The notes: generated by a model not told the origin, from the sequence alone. A stretch of 64,000 nucleotides of DNA from Congeria kusceri (GCA_027627225.1 CM051027.1:82909451-82973450); one strand, 5' to 3'. Positions 48,201-57,840 are shown, numbered from the stretch's first letter. Numbers and translations: made by a program.

Positions 48201-51081
48201 GAATAATCTATTTTACGGAGCATTCCGGAGTTAGTCGATGTATCCGATTGCATTGTTCCCCTCACAAGCGACCTTTCTTGAGCTACAGTATAAATAATCG
48301 TCTGCTTGTCTGTCTTCCGAAATAGTGGCGGATCCGTGGTCTAGTGGTAACGCACTGGTTTCACAACTCAGGGGTCGCAGGTTCGAGCCCCCGCTACACC
48401 CTAACCTACTAACTCGTCTTTCGCATGAGACGTTAAACCGAGGTGCAGTGTACTAGGTGCTTCACACCGGGCACTAAAAGACCCAGGGTCGTCTCTGGAA
48501 CGGGACGTCTCCTGTATCTCGCACTATCCTTCGTAACCCAACTAACAAGTCTTCTGGGGGCGATGGCCATATGGGAGAGAATCCCGGTGCACTCGATAAA
48601 AATGTAAGACACACTGTCTTCCGAATATCGTCTGCCATGAGACACGCTTAATTGACACATTCCTCGCGTTTCACGACGACATAACGTTGGAGTGTACAAA
48701 TGATGGATGGAATATAATTTATTCATAACACGAACATACGTCACGAAGAATTGCCTGGCTCTTCGCACAATATACTGCGTAGATCTTTAAAGGGACTTGA
48801 CCACAGATTTTAAAATAAGAAAAGAAAAACATGTTGCTCCCACCGGGGTTCGAACCTCAGACCTCCGGATCAAAACTCTAACGCGCTTATCTCTCGGTCT
48901 TTCAAATTTACATACGTGTATGTGTATTTTTTTTTTAACTTTATGTAAGTGATTCACGTGTTTTCAACAATATCAAGGAAAACAACAGAAATAGTCCAAA
49001 TTATACCATCGATTCGCGTTACAAACGCTTTATAATTTTAGCCATTTGAACGGATGATTACTCATTAACGAACCGGTATTAACAGTATATTTCTATGTCA
49101 GTAGTGTTATTTCGCTCCTGTAAATACATTATTCTTTTATTTTTGGAATCTATGATAAAAGCTTTGAAAATTGTCATTGTCAATCTGTGAACAGGTCCCT
49201 TTAAAACCATTTACAAAGCATAGAAAGCCGCCTTTTGCTTATATTAGTTTCTATAGTGTATTATTCTCTAAATTGCATGTTGTATTTTTGATTCTCTGTA
49301 CTGTACAATAGTCTGTACGTTATTGTTACAATGTAGATGTATCTGTAAAATAGTGTGCATCTACATTATATACCAGTTAGGACATTTATCAAACCTTACA
49401 GCTATCTATACAGACACAATTATGTAAGTGACTATTTATGCTAGACGATGACTGAATCTTAGACTTGGTAAACCTTGCAAACTTAGAAATATACTAGCTG
49501 CAAATGGAATTTAACAATGTTGGCAAAAATATGATAATTACTGATGTTTACCCACTCATCGAAATACGTAGTGAGCATTTGTACGGAATCCTGATTCGCC
49601 TGTTAAATTTCGCTCTGTACAAACGGCGACGATGCGACGACGCAACATTCACATTTGTATTATCTGCAGGATACGCACTTTGAACAAAAGTGGACACACG
49701 AAATGTTTACGACAATTATCTATGTCTATATGATATTGTACACAACGATAATTCTCGCATCGTCGCAACATCGCATCGTCGTGGTCTTATATACACATCG
49801 ATAATAATCGCCCAAATGTCGCATCGTCGCGGTTTTGTACACAGCTATAATTATCGCCCAAATGTCGCATCATCGCATCGTCGCATCGTCGCGGTCTAAT
49901 ACAGAGCGAAATGTAACTGGCGGAATCAGAATGCCGTACATTTGTACTGAGTGTGAATTGTACCAAATGTTCAATAGGCACGAAGAGTACAATAGACTGG
50001 TAGTCTTTTTGCAAACGTGTATTCGTTTTTTTCCTATTTACATGACTTGCTGACTAGGACGAAATTTCATAAATGTACGTTTCCATAGGTCTTTATTTGG
50101 CATTTGACTGTATATAAACCAGTGTAAACTAATGAATTAATCAACAACCATAGGCGCCATTTGTCACGCATTTCATCCGCTCATAACGGGTTTGTTAAAA
50201 TTGAAATGTGCCGTTTATTTTCAAAATTTGGGCCAAATTATTTGTAAATTCCAAAAAAATGGGCCAAAATTATAAGTCATTTACTATTAACTATGTCAAC
50301 ATTTACTTGTAATACGTGATACGGAAAACATGTTAAAAAGCACTTAAATTGTACAGTGTCGTTACTCAGTCCCGCCCAACGTAACACATGAACCATTATA
50401 ACTATATGAAAGGGTCGAATGTATGTAACATAAATTGTACACAGTACATAAATACACTGATAGGATGGGAACAAAGTTTGATAAACCATTTTAAATATTT
50501 AATGATGACCAGGTTATGTTGCGCTCTTACTGGTTTCAACGGCATCGATATTTCACAACCTAGATATTTCACACTAAACTATAATTATTGTTTATTTAAT
50601 AAGTTGATGTCGGGTTAGAGGTGGCAATTTTCCTCATATTAATTAGCACTTACGTTTTAAGCACAATACATTTGAAAACAAAGCCTATAATGGAGATTTC
50701 GTTGTTTTGTTTTCAGAGTTGTACCAGAGTAAGGAGTCGGAGCCGGTGACGTGCGACCGACAGTCCTTCCTATTTCCGGACCCCGAGAACTGCGCCTACT
50801 ACTACCACTGCCTCTTCCGGCGCCCCGTGCAGGAGCGCTGCCCCATCGGAATGCTCTTCGACCCGATCGCGAAGTCTTGTAACTACAAGGACTATGTCTC
50901 CTGTTACACGGACATCAGCTGCCCCAAGCAAAACGGTCTCTTTTCACACCCTACTGACTGCAGTAAATACGTAAACTGTTTCGACTTTCGACCGTACGTG
51001 CAATCGTGCCCGCCAGGACTGTGGTTCGACGTCACTTCCGGGGGATGCGACACGGCGTCGAATGTCGCCTGCTCCTATTGA
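42183..51081 (+). CDS. Secreted vWA plus two chitin-binding domains, Pif/BMSP-like (gene 2)
   Basis: Three exons, 42183-42240, 42676-43317 and 50717-51081, total 1065 nt and 354 residues; both introns are phase 1 with GT/AG borders. Residues 1-19 are a signal peptide (MAAFLKLIFALVVGLSCVT). Residues about 22-218 form a vWA-like domain in one uninterrupted exon. Residues 246-296 and 302-352 are two peritrophin-A (ChtBD2/CBM14) domains, each with six cysteines and the aromatic residues typical of chitin binding (AYYYHC, SKYVNC; GMLFDP, GLWFDV). A vWA followed by ChtBD2 is the N-terminal architecture of the molluscan shell-matrix proteins Pif and BMSP, which bind chitin in the organic shell framework; this protein lacks anything further and is shorter. 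The MIDAS loop is degenerate (VPGSD). A shell or cuticle matrix role is inferred; the domain calls are firm. Confidence 0.88.
42285..42434. mobile_element. Inverted-repeat element G, copy 1 (gene 2 intron 1)
   Basis: Left AAGGCGTGTCGTGGGAAA, right TTTTCCCACGACATGCCTC, with internal GGAAAGTGTCGTCCCGGAT. Related copies at 44428-44622, 45346-45470 and 46201-46393. Confidence 0.75.
42676..43317 (+). CDS. Gene 2 exon 2: complete vWA-like domain
   Basis: The acceptor is GTTCTCCAG and the donor GTAAGT. The exon is 642 nt, phase 1 in and out, so it is a symmetrical cassette. It carries the whole vWA that gene 1 splits over four exons. Its base composition is far richer in G+C than the flanking introns. 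Confidence 0.88.
43900..43985 (-). repeat. tRNA-like SINE head, minus strand
   Basis: On the minus strand GTAGTGTAATGGATATGG (A box) and AGTTCGATCCCATACTC (B box). The B-box portion GAGTATGGGATCGAACTAAC is duplicated just to its left. Confidence 0.5.
44428..44622. mobile_element. Inverted-repeat element G, copy 2 (gene 2 intron 2)
   Basis: TGAGGCGTGTCGTGGGAA at the left and TTTTCCCACGACTCGTCC at the right, with repeated internal TCCGCACAGGCTAATCC palindromic cores. Confidence 0.8.
45346..45470. mobile_element. Inverted-repeat element G, copy 3, half element
   Basis: Starts at GTCTCTTCTAAACATAAATC and keeps only the right half, ending TTTCCCACTACACGCGTC. Confidence 0.7.
46201..46393. mobile_element. 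Inverted-repeat element G, copy 4, right end lost
   Basis: Begins TGAGGCGTGTCGTGGGAAAA, contains CCTGTGCAGTCCGCACAGG (a perfect palindrome), and is cut off in the third internal repeat at GATTAGCCTGTGCGGG. Confidence 0.78.
46826..48207 (-). mobile_element. Helentron-like element E, intact length, gene 2 intron 2
   Basis: Uninterrupted ~1.4-kb copy from AACAAAAAATGTC to CAGCTACGCCGAA. It provides the empty site for the D insertion. Short frames within it are not conserved between copies. Confidence 0.55.
48330..48700 (+). repeat. tRNA-derived SINE (gene 2 intron 2)
   Basis: Head GATCCGTGGTCTAGTGGTAA with B box AGGTTCGAGCCCCC about 45 bp on, then a body with GAGACGTTAAACCGAGGTGC and CTAGGTGCTTCACACCGGGC. 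There is no clear A-rich tail; the 3' limit is approximate. The tRNA-like part lacks a good acceptor stem. Confidence 0.65.
48785..49206. mobile_element. TIR element with tRNA-like segment inside
   Basis: TTTAAAGGGACTTGACCACA and ATCTGTGAACAGGTCCCTTT form inverted termini 420 bp apart. Just inside the left end is a minus-strand tRNA-like unit (48838-48900) with B box GGTTCGAACCCCGG and an A-box-like CGAGAGATAAGCGC. Confidence 0.6.
49568..49952. mobile_element. MITE with ~70-bp TIRs and GCATCGTCGC repeats
   Basis: Left ATTTGTACGGAATCCTGATT through TTTCGCTCTGTAC and GCGACGATGCGACGA; right is the complement, GCATCGTCGC ... ACAGAGCGAAATG ... GGAATCAGAATGCCGTAC. The inner right arm repeats GCATCGTCGC several times. 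No coding capacity. Confidence 0.7.
50717..51081 (+). CDS. Gene 2 exon 3: two peritrophin-A domains and stop
   Basis: The acceptor is TTGTTTTCAG, entered in phase 1; the exon ends with TGA at 51079. It encodes two tandem six-cysteine chitin-binding domains, each 51 residues from first to last cysteine and separated by five residues. The codons are strongly GC-biased. Confidence 0.88.
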
Positions 51082-51814
51082 GTATAGGAGGACACATTGG
51101 ACTCGTTATTGTCGTTTTTTTTGTGTTCATTTTTATTTGGAATCGCAGGAGCATCGCTAAATTTACGTAACACGTCAAACAACGCTGTCAGGATTGTAAA
51201 CGTTAACGTAACGCGTTAGCCAAGTTGGCGGATGTGTTTTTGTGTGTACGTTCGTGTATATAGTTATGTGACGTATATATGTCAAATCAACCACACGTAA
51301 ACTGCCAGAAACTATACCGCTATATCGGTGTCACATGTAGATTTAGGCCAAATGTAACTTCCGGCCGTTTTTAACGAGAAACTTGTTGGCGAAAAGGGAA
51401 AACCTATGACTCTATTGATGCTTTGATTACTGTAACATTTACAGAGATCGTCGCTGATTCAATAATTATATGTTTCATCCACCGAATGTAGTCTAGTGTT
51501 GCATACCCTGGTGTCTGAGATCACGTGTACAGTTTTTGTTACTTGTTCTTCACTAAAGTAGATATTCTGTGTTACTGTTGTCTATTGTAAATTTTATGTT
51601 GCTGTTTTATATCAAGCTCTATTAACTAACTCAACCCTAAATAACTATATCGTACTACCGGTATATAATTATAAAAAAAAAATCGGTTTATTTTGTTCGA
51701 GAAATAGAACCTGGTGATCTTATTTTAACACTAAACAAGTAGTTTTTCTTCAATTTAAAGGTACGAAGAACTACATACACGTTTGTACAATATCGTTTAC
51801 CAATGTAAGAATGC

Positions 51815-52190
51815 ATATCGAGGGTTGAAAACCAGATGGTATCATTAAGGCCACTGCTATTGATGTTAATGGCACTTGGTACCTTCTGGCCCCGTGTTCA
51901 CAAAACAAAAATGATATTCACTAAAAATCAGGATCAGTTTGAACTTTTGGTAATTTATATATATTTATATATGAGTATGAACTCTTATTGGTGTACATTT
52001 GCTATCTGATATGAAGATTTTATTTAAAAAATGACAAAAATCATATTATTCAATCAAATAGTTATTTCGAAAAAAACATATTTTTCATATTCCGCACAGT
52101 TGAGCTGGAAGGTCAAGATCAGCTAAGACTGATCCTGATCCTGTAGTTAATCCTTTGGGAACACGGAGCCTGGTGTTCAACCCTCAATAT
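51815..52190. mobile_element. Inverted-repeat element in the presumed gene 2 3' UTR
   Basis: Outer arms ATATCGAGGGTTGAAAACCA and TGGTGTTCAACCCTCAATAT; inner arms GGCCCCGTGTTCACAAA (51888) and TTTGGGAACACGGAGCC (ending 52170). Internal GGATCAG / CTGATCC motifs add further dyads. Confidence 0.65.
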
Positions 52191-52395
52191 TATATTTATA
52201 CTGAGTGTGTTCATGTTTACGTTGTACATAACGTATTGTCTTTAAAGCTGTCCACTTCCTTGTCATGTTTTCAAATACAAAATGGTAAGCGCAAATTGAC
52301 TGGTTGAATAAATCAGTAGACATGTGCGACCAAAATAATTTATATACCATTTGATTCATGTATTGTTAAGCATACAACTCTGTATATTTACAATC

Positions 52396-52401
52396 AATAA
52401 A
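52396..52401 (+). terminator. Candidate polyadenylation signal of gene 2
   Basis: AATAAA in AT-rich sequence about 1.3 kb after the stop. It is the first clear canonical hexamer I see after the coding end, which would give a long 3' UTR containing the inverted repeat at 51815-52190. Confidence 0.35.
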
Positions 52402-52639
52402 ATTAATGTATCAATCCACAGACTATGTGTTTATTCTAATACTCTCTAAGACATTAAAACAGGACATATTGCCCCACATTGTGTTGAGGAACTGACATAA
52501 TTGCTGGCGTTTGTGCTATGGTAGTCATGTAAAACTATCGGGAATAAATTTTTTTTGGGGGGGGGGAAATGTTGAAGAAATCCCAAGTAATATTATCGTC
52601 ATTTGTACGATAAATACAATTCCGATAGATAATTATTTC

Positions 52640-54145
52640 TCTTTGGAAACTAGATATATTGTTCTGGTGTTTTGCTTAAGTTTTGTCTTCTGTTTGGAAA
52701 CTAGATCTGTTATTCATATGTCATGTTTAACTCTTATTTCTGTTTGGAGACTAAATCTATTGTTCTGGAGTAATGTTTAAGCCTTATTTCTGTTTTGAGA
52801 CTAAATCTATTGTTCTGGTGTCATGTTTTAGTCATATTTATGTTTGGAGACTAAGTATATTGTTCTGGTGTCATGTTTACGTCTTTTTTCTGTTTAGATA
52901 CTACATTTGTTGTTCTGGTGTCATTTGTACGTGTTATTTCTGTTCGAAGACTAAATCTATTGTTCTGGTGTCATGTGTACGTCTTATTTCTTATTGAAGA
53001 CTAAATGTATTGTTCTGGTGTTATGTGTATGTCTTATCTCTGTTTGAAGAGTAAATATATTGTTCTGGTGTCATGGGTACGTCTTATCTCTGTTTGGAAA
53101 CTAGAGGTGTTCTGTTTAAGTCCTATTTCTGTTTGAAGACTAAATCTATTGTTCTGGAGTCATGTTTACGTCTTATTTCTGTTTGAAGACTAAATCTATT
53201 ATTCTGGAGTCATGTTTACGTCTTATTTCTGTTTGGAGACTAAATCTATTGTTTTGGAGTCATGTGTACGTCTTATTGCTGTTTAAAGACTTAATCTATT
53301 GTTCTGGAGACATGTTAAAGCCTTAATTTTGTTTGGAGACTAAATTTAATGTTCTGGTGTCATGTTTAAGTCTTATTTGTGCTTAGAGACTAACTCTATT
53401 TTTTCTGGCGTATTGTTTAAGTCTGATTTCTGTTTGGAAACTTGATCTAATGTTCAGGTGTCATGTTTAAGTCTTATTTTTCTGTTTGAAGACTAAATCT
53501 ATTGTTCAGGTGTCATGTTTAAGTCTTATTTCATATGGAGGTTAATGTATTGTTCTGGTGTCATGTTTAAGTCTTATTTCTGTTTGGAGACTAAATGTAT
53601 TGTTCTGATTCATGTTTAAGTCTGATTTCTGTTTGGAAACTAGATCTAATGTTCAGGAGTCATGTTTAAGAATTATCTCTGTTTAAGGACTAGATCTAAT
53701 GTTCAGGTGTCATGTTTAAGTATTATTTCTGTTTGGAGACTAAATCTCATGTTCGGGTGTATTGTTTAAGACTTATTTCTGTTTTGGATACTTAATCTAT
53801 TGTTCAGGTGTTCTGTTTAAGTATTATTTCTGTTTGGAAACTACATCTATTGTTCAGGTGTCATGTTTAAGTCTTATTTCTGTTTGGAAATCAGATCTAT
53901 TGTTCAGGTGTTCTGTTTTAGTCTTATTTCTGTTTGGAAACTAGATCTGTTGTTCAGGTTTTCTGTTTAATTCTTATTTCTGTTTGGATACTAAATATAT
54001 TGTTTAGGTGTCACGTTTAAGTCTTATTTCTGTTTGAAAACCAGATCTATTGTTCAAGTGTTCTGTTTTAGTTTTATTTCTGTTTGGAAACTAGATCTAT
54101 TGATCAGGTTACATGATTTAGTCTTATTTCTGCTTGGAAACTGGA
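52640..54145. repeat. 50-bp tandem array, about 30 units
   Basis: The unit runs GTCTTATTTCTGTTTGGAGA, CTAAATCTATTGTTCTGGTG, TCATGTTTAA with moderate divergence between units. It lies between the 3' ends of genes 2 and 3. Frames inside are repeat translations. Confidence 0.93.
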
Positions 54146-54239
54146 GTTTCCAATCTTAAGGCGTCAGTCAATCATTGGAAATCAAGAAAGAGATTGTCAA
54201 GTGTCTTGGCCTATGGCGACCATATCGAGCTATTTCATC

Positions 54240-54470
54240 ATTGACTCGTATTCACCAACCCATTCTTAGATTTAAGAATAAAGAATAGACTTAGACTCAA
54301 TAATAAAATGCTTGTGTGTTCGCAAATATGCGGGTACTAATGTCGCTTATGTCATTAACAAATCAATCTAAATCACGAATGTTATCATGAACGTTTGAGA
54401 ATACCAAGTAAGATTCAAATTAACAACATTTTTAAACACGAATACGAACATTGTTTCAGGGATTAATAAG
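54240..54470. repeat. Dispersed repeat shared with 4190-4440
   Basis: ATTCACCAACCCATTCTTAG, AAGAATAAAGAATAGAC and TGTCGCTTATGTCATTAAC; same orientation as the other copy. Confidence 0.6.
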
Positions 54471-54505
54471 AAAGGCTAACGCTTTGTACAACGAAATGAA
54501 GCACA

Positions 54506-54511
54506 TTTATT
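54506..54511 (-). terminator. Candidate polyadenylation signal of gene 3
   Basis: AATAAA on the minus strand, about 410 bases after the stop codon. Confidence 0.4.
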
Positions 54512-54920
54512 TACCAAACAACAATAAATACTTTGATACTCAAGCACGCCTTCGTGAAATTAAACTATCATTCCGCCAGAGGCACCCATAACAATCAGAC
54601 GTATCAACCGGAAGTTGCGATTCCAAGCGTCCATGTTCTCTCATATGCAATGAAGGGATTGTCGATGTCGGGACTGAATTAATCTAAAACGGTGAGACAT
54701 TGAATAAGTTGTAATTCCTGGCATAGTGCTAGTTCATCGCATATAATTGTGTTGATAGTTTTAGTGATAACAGTGAACTAATTAATATTAGCAAACATTT
54801 TCCTCCATGTTATTTAGCGACAATAGTAACGGACTATCATGCATTTTCCTTCATGATATTCGTTTAGAGTGATACAAATGAACTAATTCATGATACGAGG
54901 TTTACATAATTGAGTGCAAC

Positions 54921-55009
54921 TCAGTGTTTCTCACCACCTCCCGTGTTGCCCCCGGCACCGGCGCCATTTTGGGTTGAGCCCGCTCCTTGCAAGCGGATGA
55001 TGTTTCCGG
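54921..55009 (-). CDS. Gene 3 exon 6: C-terminus and stop
   Basis: The acceptor is ATATTTCCAG; the 89-nt exon encodes GNIIRLQGAGSTQNGAGAGG and a short tail to TGA at 54923-54921. The phase and Gly/Asn/Ala composition agree with exon 5. Confidence 0.75.
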
Positions 55010-57287
55010 CTGGAAATATAGTATATATACATACATATCGTTTTTTAATGTACTAACTTAATGTATCATTGGCCACATATTAAATCTAATAAATAGTATA
55101 TCAATATATGCTTAAAAATAAGAATACATTTTTATGAAATTAAAGTCTAGGTATCTACGAGTATTCATGTTTCTGTTATGTGAATTAGAGATAGCCTGAA
55201 TATGCAAGATTCTGTGGTATCTTCAATTCGTACCTTTATCAATGTAACATCCGTTCCCGATTGGAGTCAGCCCTTTCATACTTCCAGCGGAGATGGGTCC
55301 ACTTCCGGTAGCAGCTACATTAAGCCCGTTCCCCATGTTTACCCCATTTCCAGCAAAGGCAACAGTCATTCCTCCATTGAAACCCATATTGGATGGTGCA
55401 TTGGCCATGTTAAAACCATTTCCAGCCATACCATCAGTGAGCCCTCCATTTCCGATCATAAGAACGCCACTATTTCCTGCGTTGCCGATGTTCATTCCAT
55501 TTCCGGCGATAGCGTTGCCCATACCTCCGTTGTTGCCGGTCAGTGAATCGGCCATCATTGGAGCCATAAGAACGGGCATTATCGTTGCTGCAATTGGCAA
55601 AAAATGGTCAAATATCTAAAAAATTCATTTGCATTTTTTAGCTTGTATATAACATTAAAAAGCATACACACAGCGTAAGGATATGAATTTATGAACACAC
55701 AATTACCTGCGCCGGATCCCTTGAGCGAGGCGCCTCCCATTCCGAAATTGTTGAAGGCGTTGTTCTTGTTGTTATTGTTGTTGTTCATGTTGTTCATGTT
55801 GGTGAGATCAGTGAAGAAACCGGTAGTGTCCATTCCTCCGTTCGCGGCTCCGTTCAGGTTCATATTGACCATGTTCATGTTGGCAAGGCTGGTGTCGGTG
55901 CTCATGCCCATCCCGGCAGCATTAGCGGCGTTCACGTTAACGGCGTTCATGGCGGCGATCATGTCGGCGTTTGACGTTCCCATACCGGCGTTGAAGTTAG
56001 CGCCGGCAGCAAATCCCTTACCTGAGGGAACGTTGAAACCAGTTGATTGAGACATCATATTGAAAAGTCCTGCAGAACTAGCATCCATGTTGTTGTTGTT
56101 ATTATTATTATTATTGTTGTTGTTGTTGAACCCATTGAATACTTGTCCCATTCCAACCGGGATGACATCCATTACGCCTGACTGAGTGTTCACCATGCTA
56201 CCACCGTTCCCGTTACCAAAAGCCAAGCTGTTGAGACCACCCTTGCTTCCAAAGCTGCCAGGGAAGCCGCTACCCAGGGAAGGGAGACCGCTTCCGGTGG
56301 CGTCGTTGAAGGCGACCATCATTCCGCTGTTTGCGTTAGCGGGCGCACCAGCGCCGCTATTTTCTGCCATAACAGGGAAGTATGGTACCATCGGGACAAC
56401 TGCAGAGCCTGAAGAAAATAACGATATATTAACTGATTTTTCATCATATGTCATATGTTAAATGTTGTTATAGTAAAAGTGAAAGCTACAAAGTGTGATT
56501 ATAATAAACAAAACATGCGAAAGCAGCATATCTTACTTCCAAACATTCCGTTGTTGCCGTTAGCCCCGTTGACGTCATCGGGTCTATAATGTAGAGTAAA
56601 CATAAATTAATAAAAATACTTCAATATTATATTTTGTTTAAAAAACAACAAATAAAAAATAAAAAGGTTGGGTCATAAAATTTTGTTTTTAAAATTCACA
56701 AAAACCCACTGCCATTTAGCCATTAAAAGTTTAAAAGATTTAATTGTGGCGACAGAAGAGTGATACCTAATTTGTCCCCTATTTCCGGCGCTCAATACCC
56801 TGCCGTTACCGCCAGTACCACCTCCGCCATTTCCGCCACCCATAGCCGAGAACATTCCTAAGGAATTCAATGACACTTACTTCTAACATATTTGTTTTAC
56901 ATTTTAACATAAATCAAATAGCGTTTTTAGGCATGTTTCTATTATTCACCTGTAATGACTTTTGAAGCAACTCCTGTATAAGTGAATAGCATTTATATTA
57001 GTATTAATAATAATATTTGAGTGCTTGTATTTCTAAAAATAATTTGAAATATATAATAAATACTGACATAGAAAAGGGAATATAATACTAGTAATACTTG
57101 AAAAAAAAAAATGAAATATAATAATTACTGACACAAACTGCAATACATGTATATGTTTTGTCATTAAAATAAACATTCGGATACCTGCGGATCCTTTCCC
57201 GGAACTCGGCCGGCCCCCATAGTAGGCTGGTACTGCATTGGCTCCAAGGGAGAGCACTCCGAACAGCAAGGTGGCAAATCGGAGCAT
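54921..57287 (-). CDS. Secreted Gly/Asn/Met/Ala-rich low-complexity protein (gene 3)
   Basis: Six exons, 57287-57185, 56857-56767, 56583-56537, 56408-55707, 55587-55234 and 55009-54921, total 1386 nt and 461 residues. All five junctions are GT/AG and phases are consistent (1, 2, 1, 1, 1). Residues 1-18 are a signal peptide (MLRFATLLFGVLSLGANA). The rest is low-complexity: GGGNGGGGTGG-type runs, a run of 13 Asn near residues 175-187, NVNAANAAGMGM, and repeated GNG(x)N(M/I)GN blocks in exon 5. There is only one Cys outside the leader and no recognisable globular domain. Such composition is common in molluscan shell, byssal or other secreted matrix proteins, but I recognise no named family. Its neighbour, a chitin-binding secreted gene, supports an extracellular matrix role by context only. 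Confidence 0.8.
55234..55587 (-). CDS. Gene 3 exon 5: GNG-repeat segment
   Basis: A 354-nt symmetrical phase 1-1 exon with acceptor CAATTGCAG and donor GTACGA. It encodes repeated GNG, GNGxNMGN and NMGFNGGM blocks and the mature protein's only clear cysteine (GNGCYIDK). Confidence 0.82.
55707..56408 (-). CDS. Gene 3 exon 4: Asn/Met/Ala-rich core
   Basis: A 702-nt symmetrical phase 1-1 exon with acceptor TTTTCTTCAG and donor GTAATT. It encodes SAVVPMVPYFPVMAEN, then Gly/Ser-rich sequence, a 13-Asn run, an Ala/Asn/Met segment and a second Asn-rich stretch ending GGASLKGSGA. The AAT/AAC homopolymer tracts are likely to vary in length between individuals. Confidence 0.82.
56537..56583 (-). CDS. 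Gene 3 exon 3: micro-exon
   Basis: A 47-nt exon with acceptor CATTATAG and donor GTAAGA, phase 2 in and 1 out. It encodes RPDDVNGANGNNGMFG, in keeping with the composition of the neighbouring exons. Confidence 0.68.
56767..56857 (-). CDS. Gene 3 exon 2: Gly-rich segment
   Basis: Acceptor TTCCTTAG, donor GTATCA, 91 nt, phase 1 in and 2 out. It encodes GMFSAMGGGNGGGGTGGNGR and a short basic tail. The phase-2 exit is matched only by the next small exon, which supports both calls. Confidence 0.68.
57185..57287 (-). CDS. Gene 3 exon 1: signal peptide and VPAYYGGRP
   Basis: ATG at 57287, 34 codons plus one base, donor GTATCC. A probable non-coding 5' exon is implied by an acceptor (TCTGCAG) 24 bases upstream of the ATG. 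Confidence 0.78.
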
Positions 57288-57831
57288 GACTCGGGGTTGG
57301 TATGGGACTCACTGCAGACATTCGTTTTATATTAGGAAATGCTCACTTGGTTAACTGCAAACGTTAGTCATATATGGCGGTTTAAAGGGTCATTCTGTTC
57401 TAATTTCAAATAATGCTTTAAGGTAATTATAATTTCAAAATGAAGTTAAAAGTAAAAGCATGAAAACTTGTAAACACATGGTGTATTTTGCTATCGCAAG
57501 AGTAGTCAATTATCAAAAATAAGACTTTGCCTACTTCAGTATTTCTAAAATGTTTTACTTCTTTTAGTATGTAAGAAACACATTCATGTAACAAAATAGA
57601 AAATATATATTGTTTGTATTTTGCCTAGAGTTAATACTTAAAATTACAAAGGTTACGAACAAAGCCAACATCCAGTGTAAGCAATATAATATTTGAAAGC
57701 ATCGCAAACACCATTCGACCACAAAGTGGCTATCAAAACTTTTTTCACCAACCTCTACTAACAAACTTATCCGTGGAAGAACCTACAAGGCTGTAGACAC
57801 CATCTGAATGCAGATTGGGACTGTGGTCGGG

Positions 57832-57840
57832 CTTTATATA
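57832..57840 (-). promoter_or_regulatory. TATA box of gene 3
   Basis: TATATAAAG on the minus strand about 550 bp before the ATG. A first non-coding exon near 57808 and an intron ending at 57312 would connect it to the coding sequence; the donor could not be fixed. Confidence 0.45.

Noticed and set aside
48330..48402. Functional tRNA gene
   Set aside because: Good internal promoter boxes but no proper acceptor stem, followed by a SINE body.
55691..56461. Plus-strand Pro/Leu-rich frames over gene 3
   Set aside because: Antisense shadows of the Gly/Asn-rich exons; no splice or signal support.
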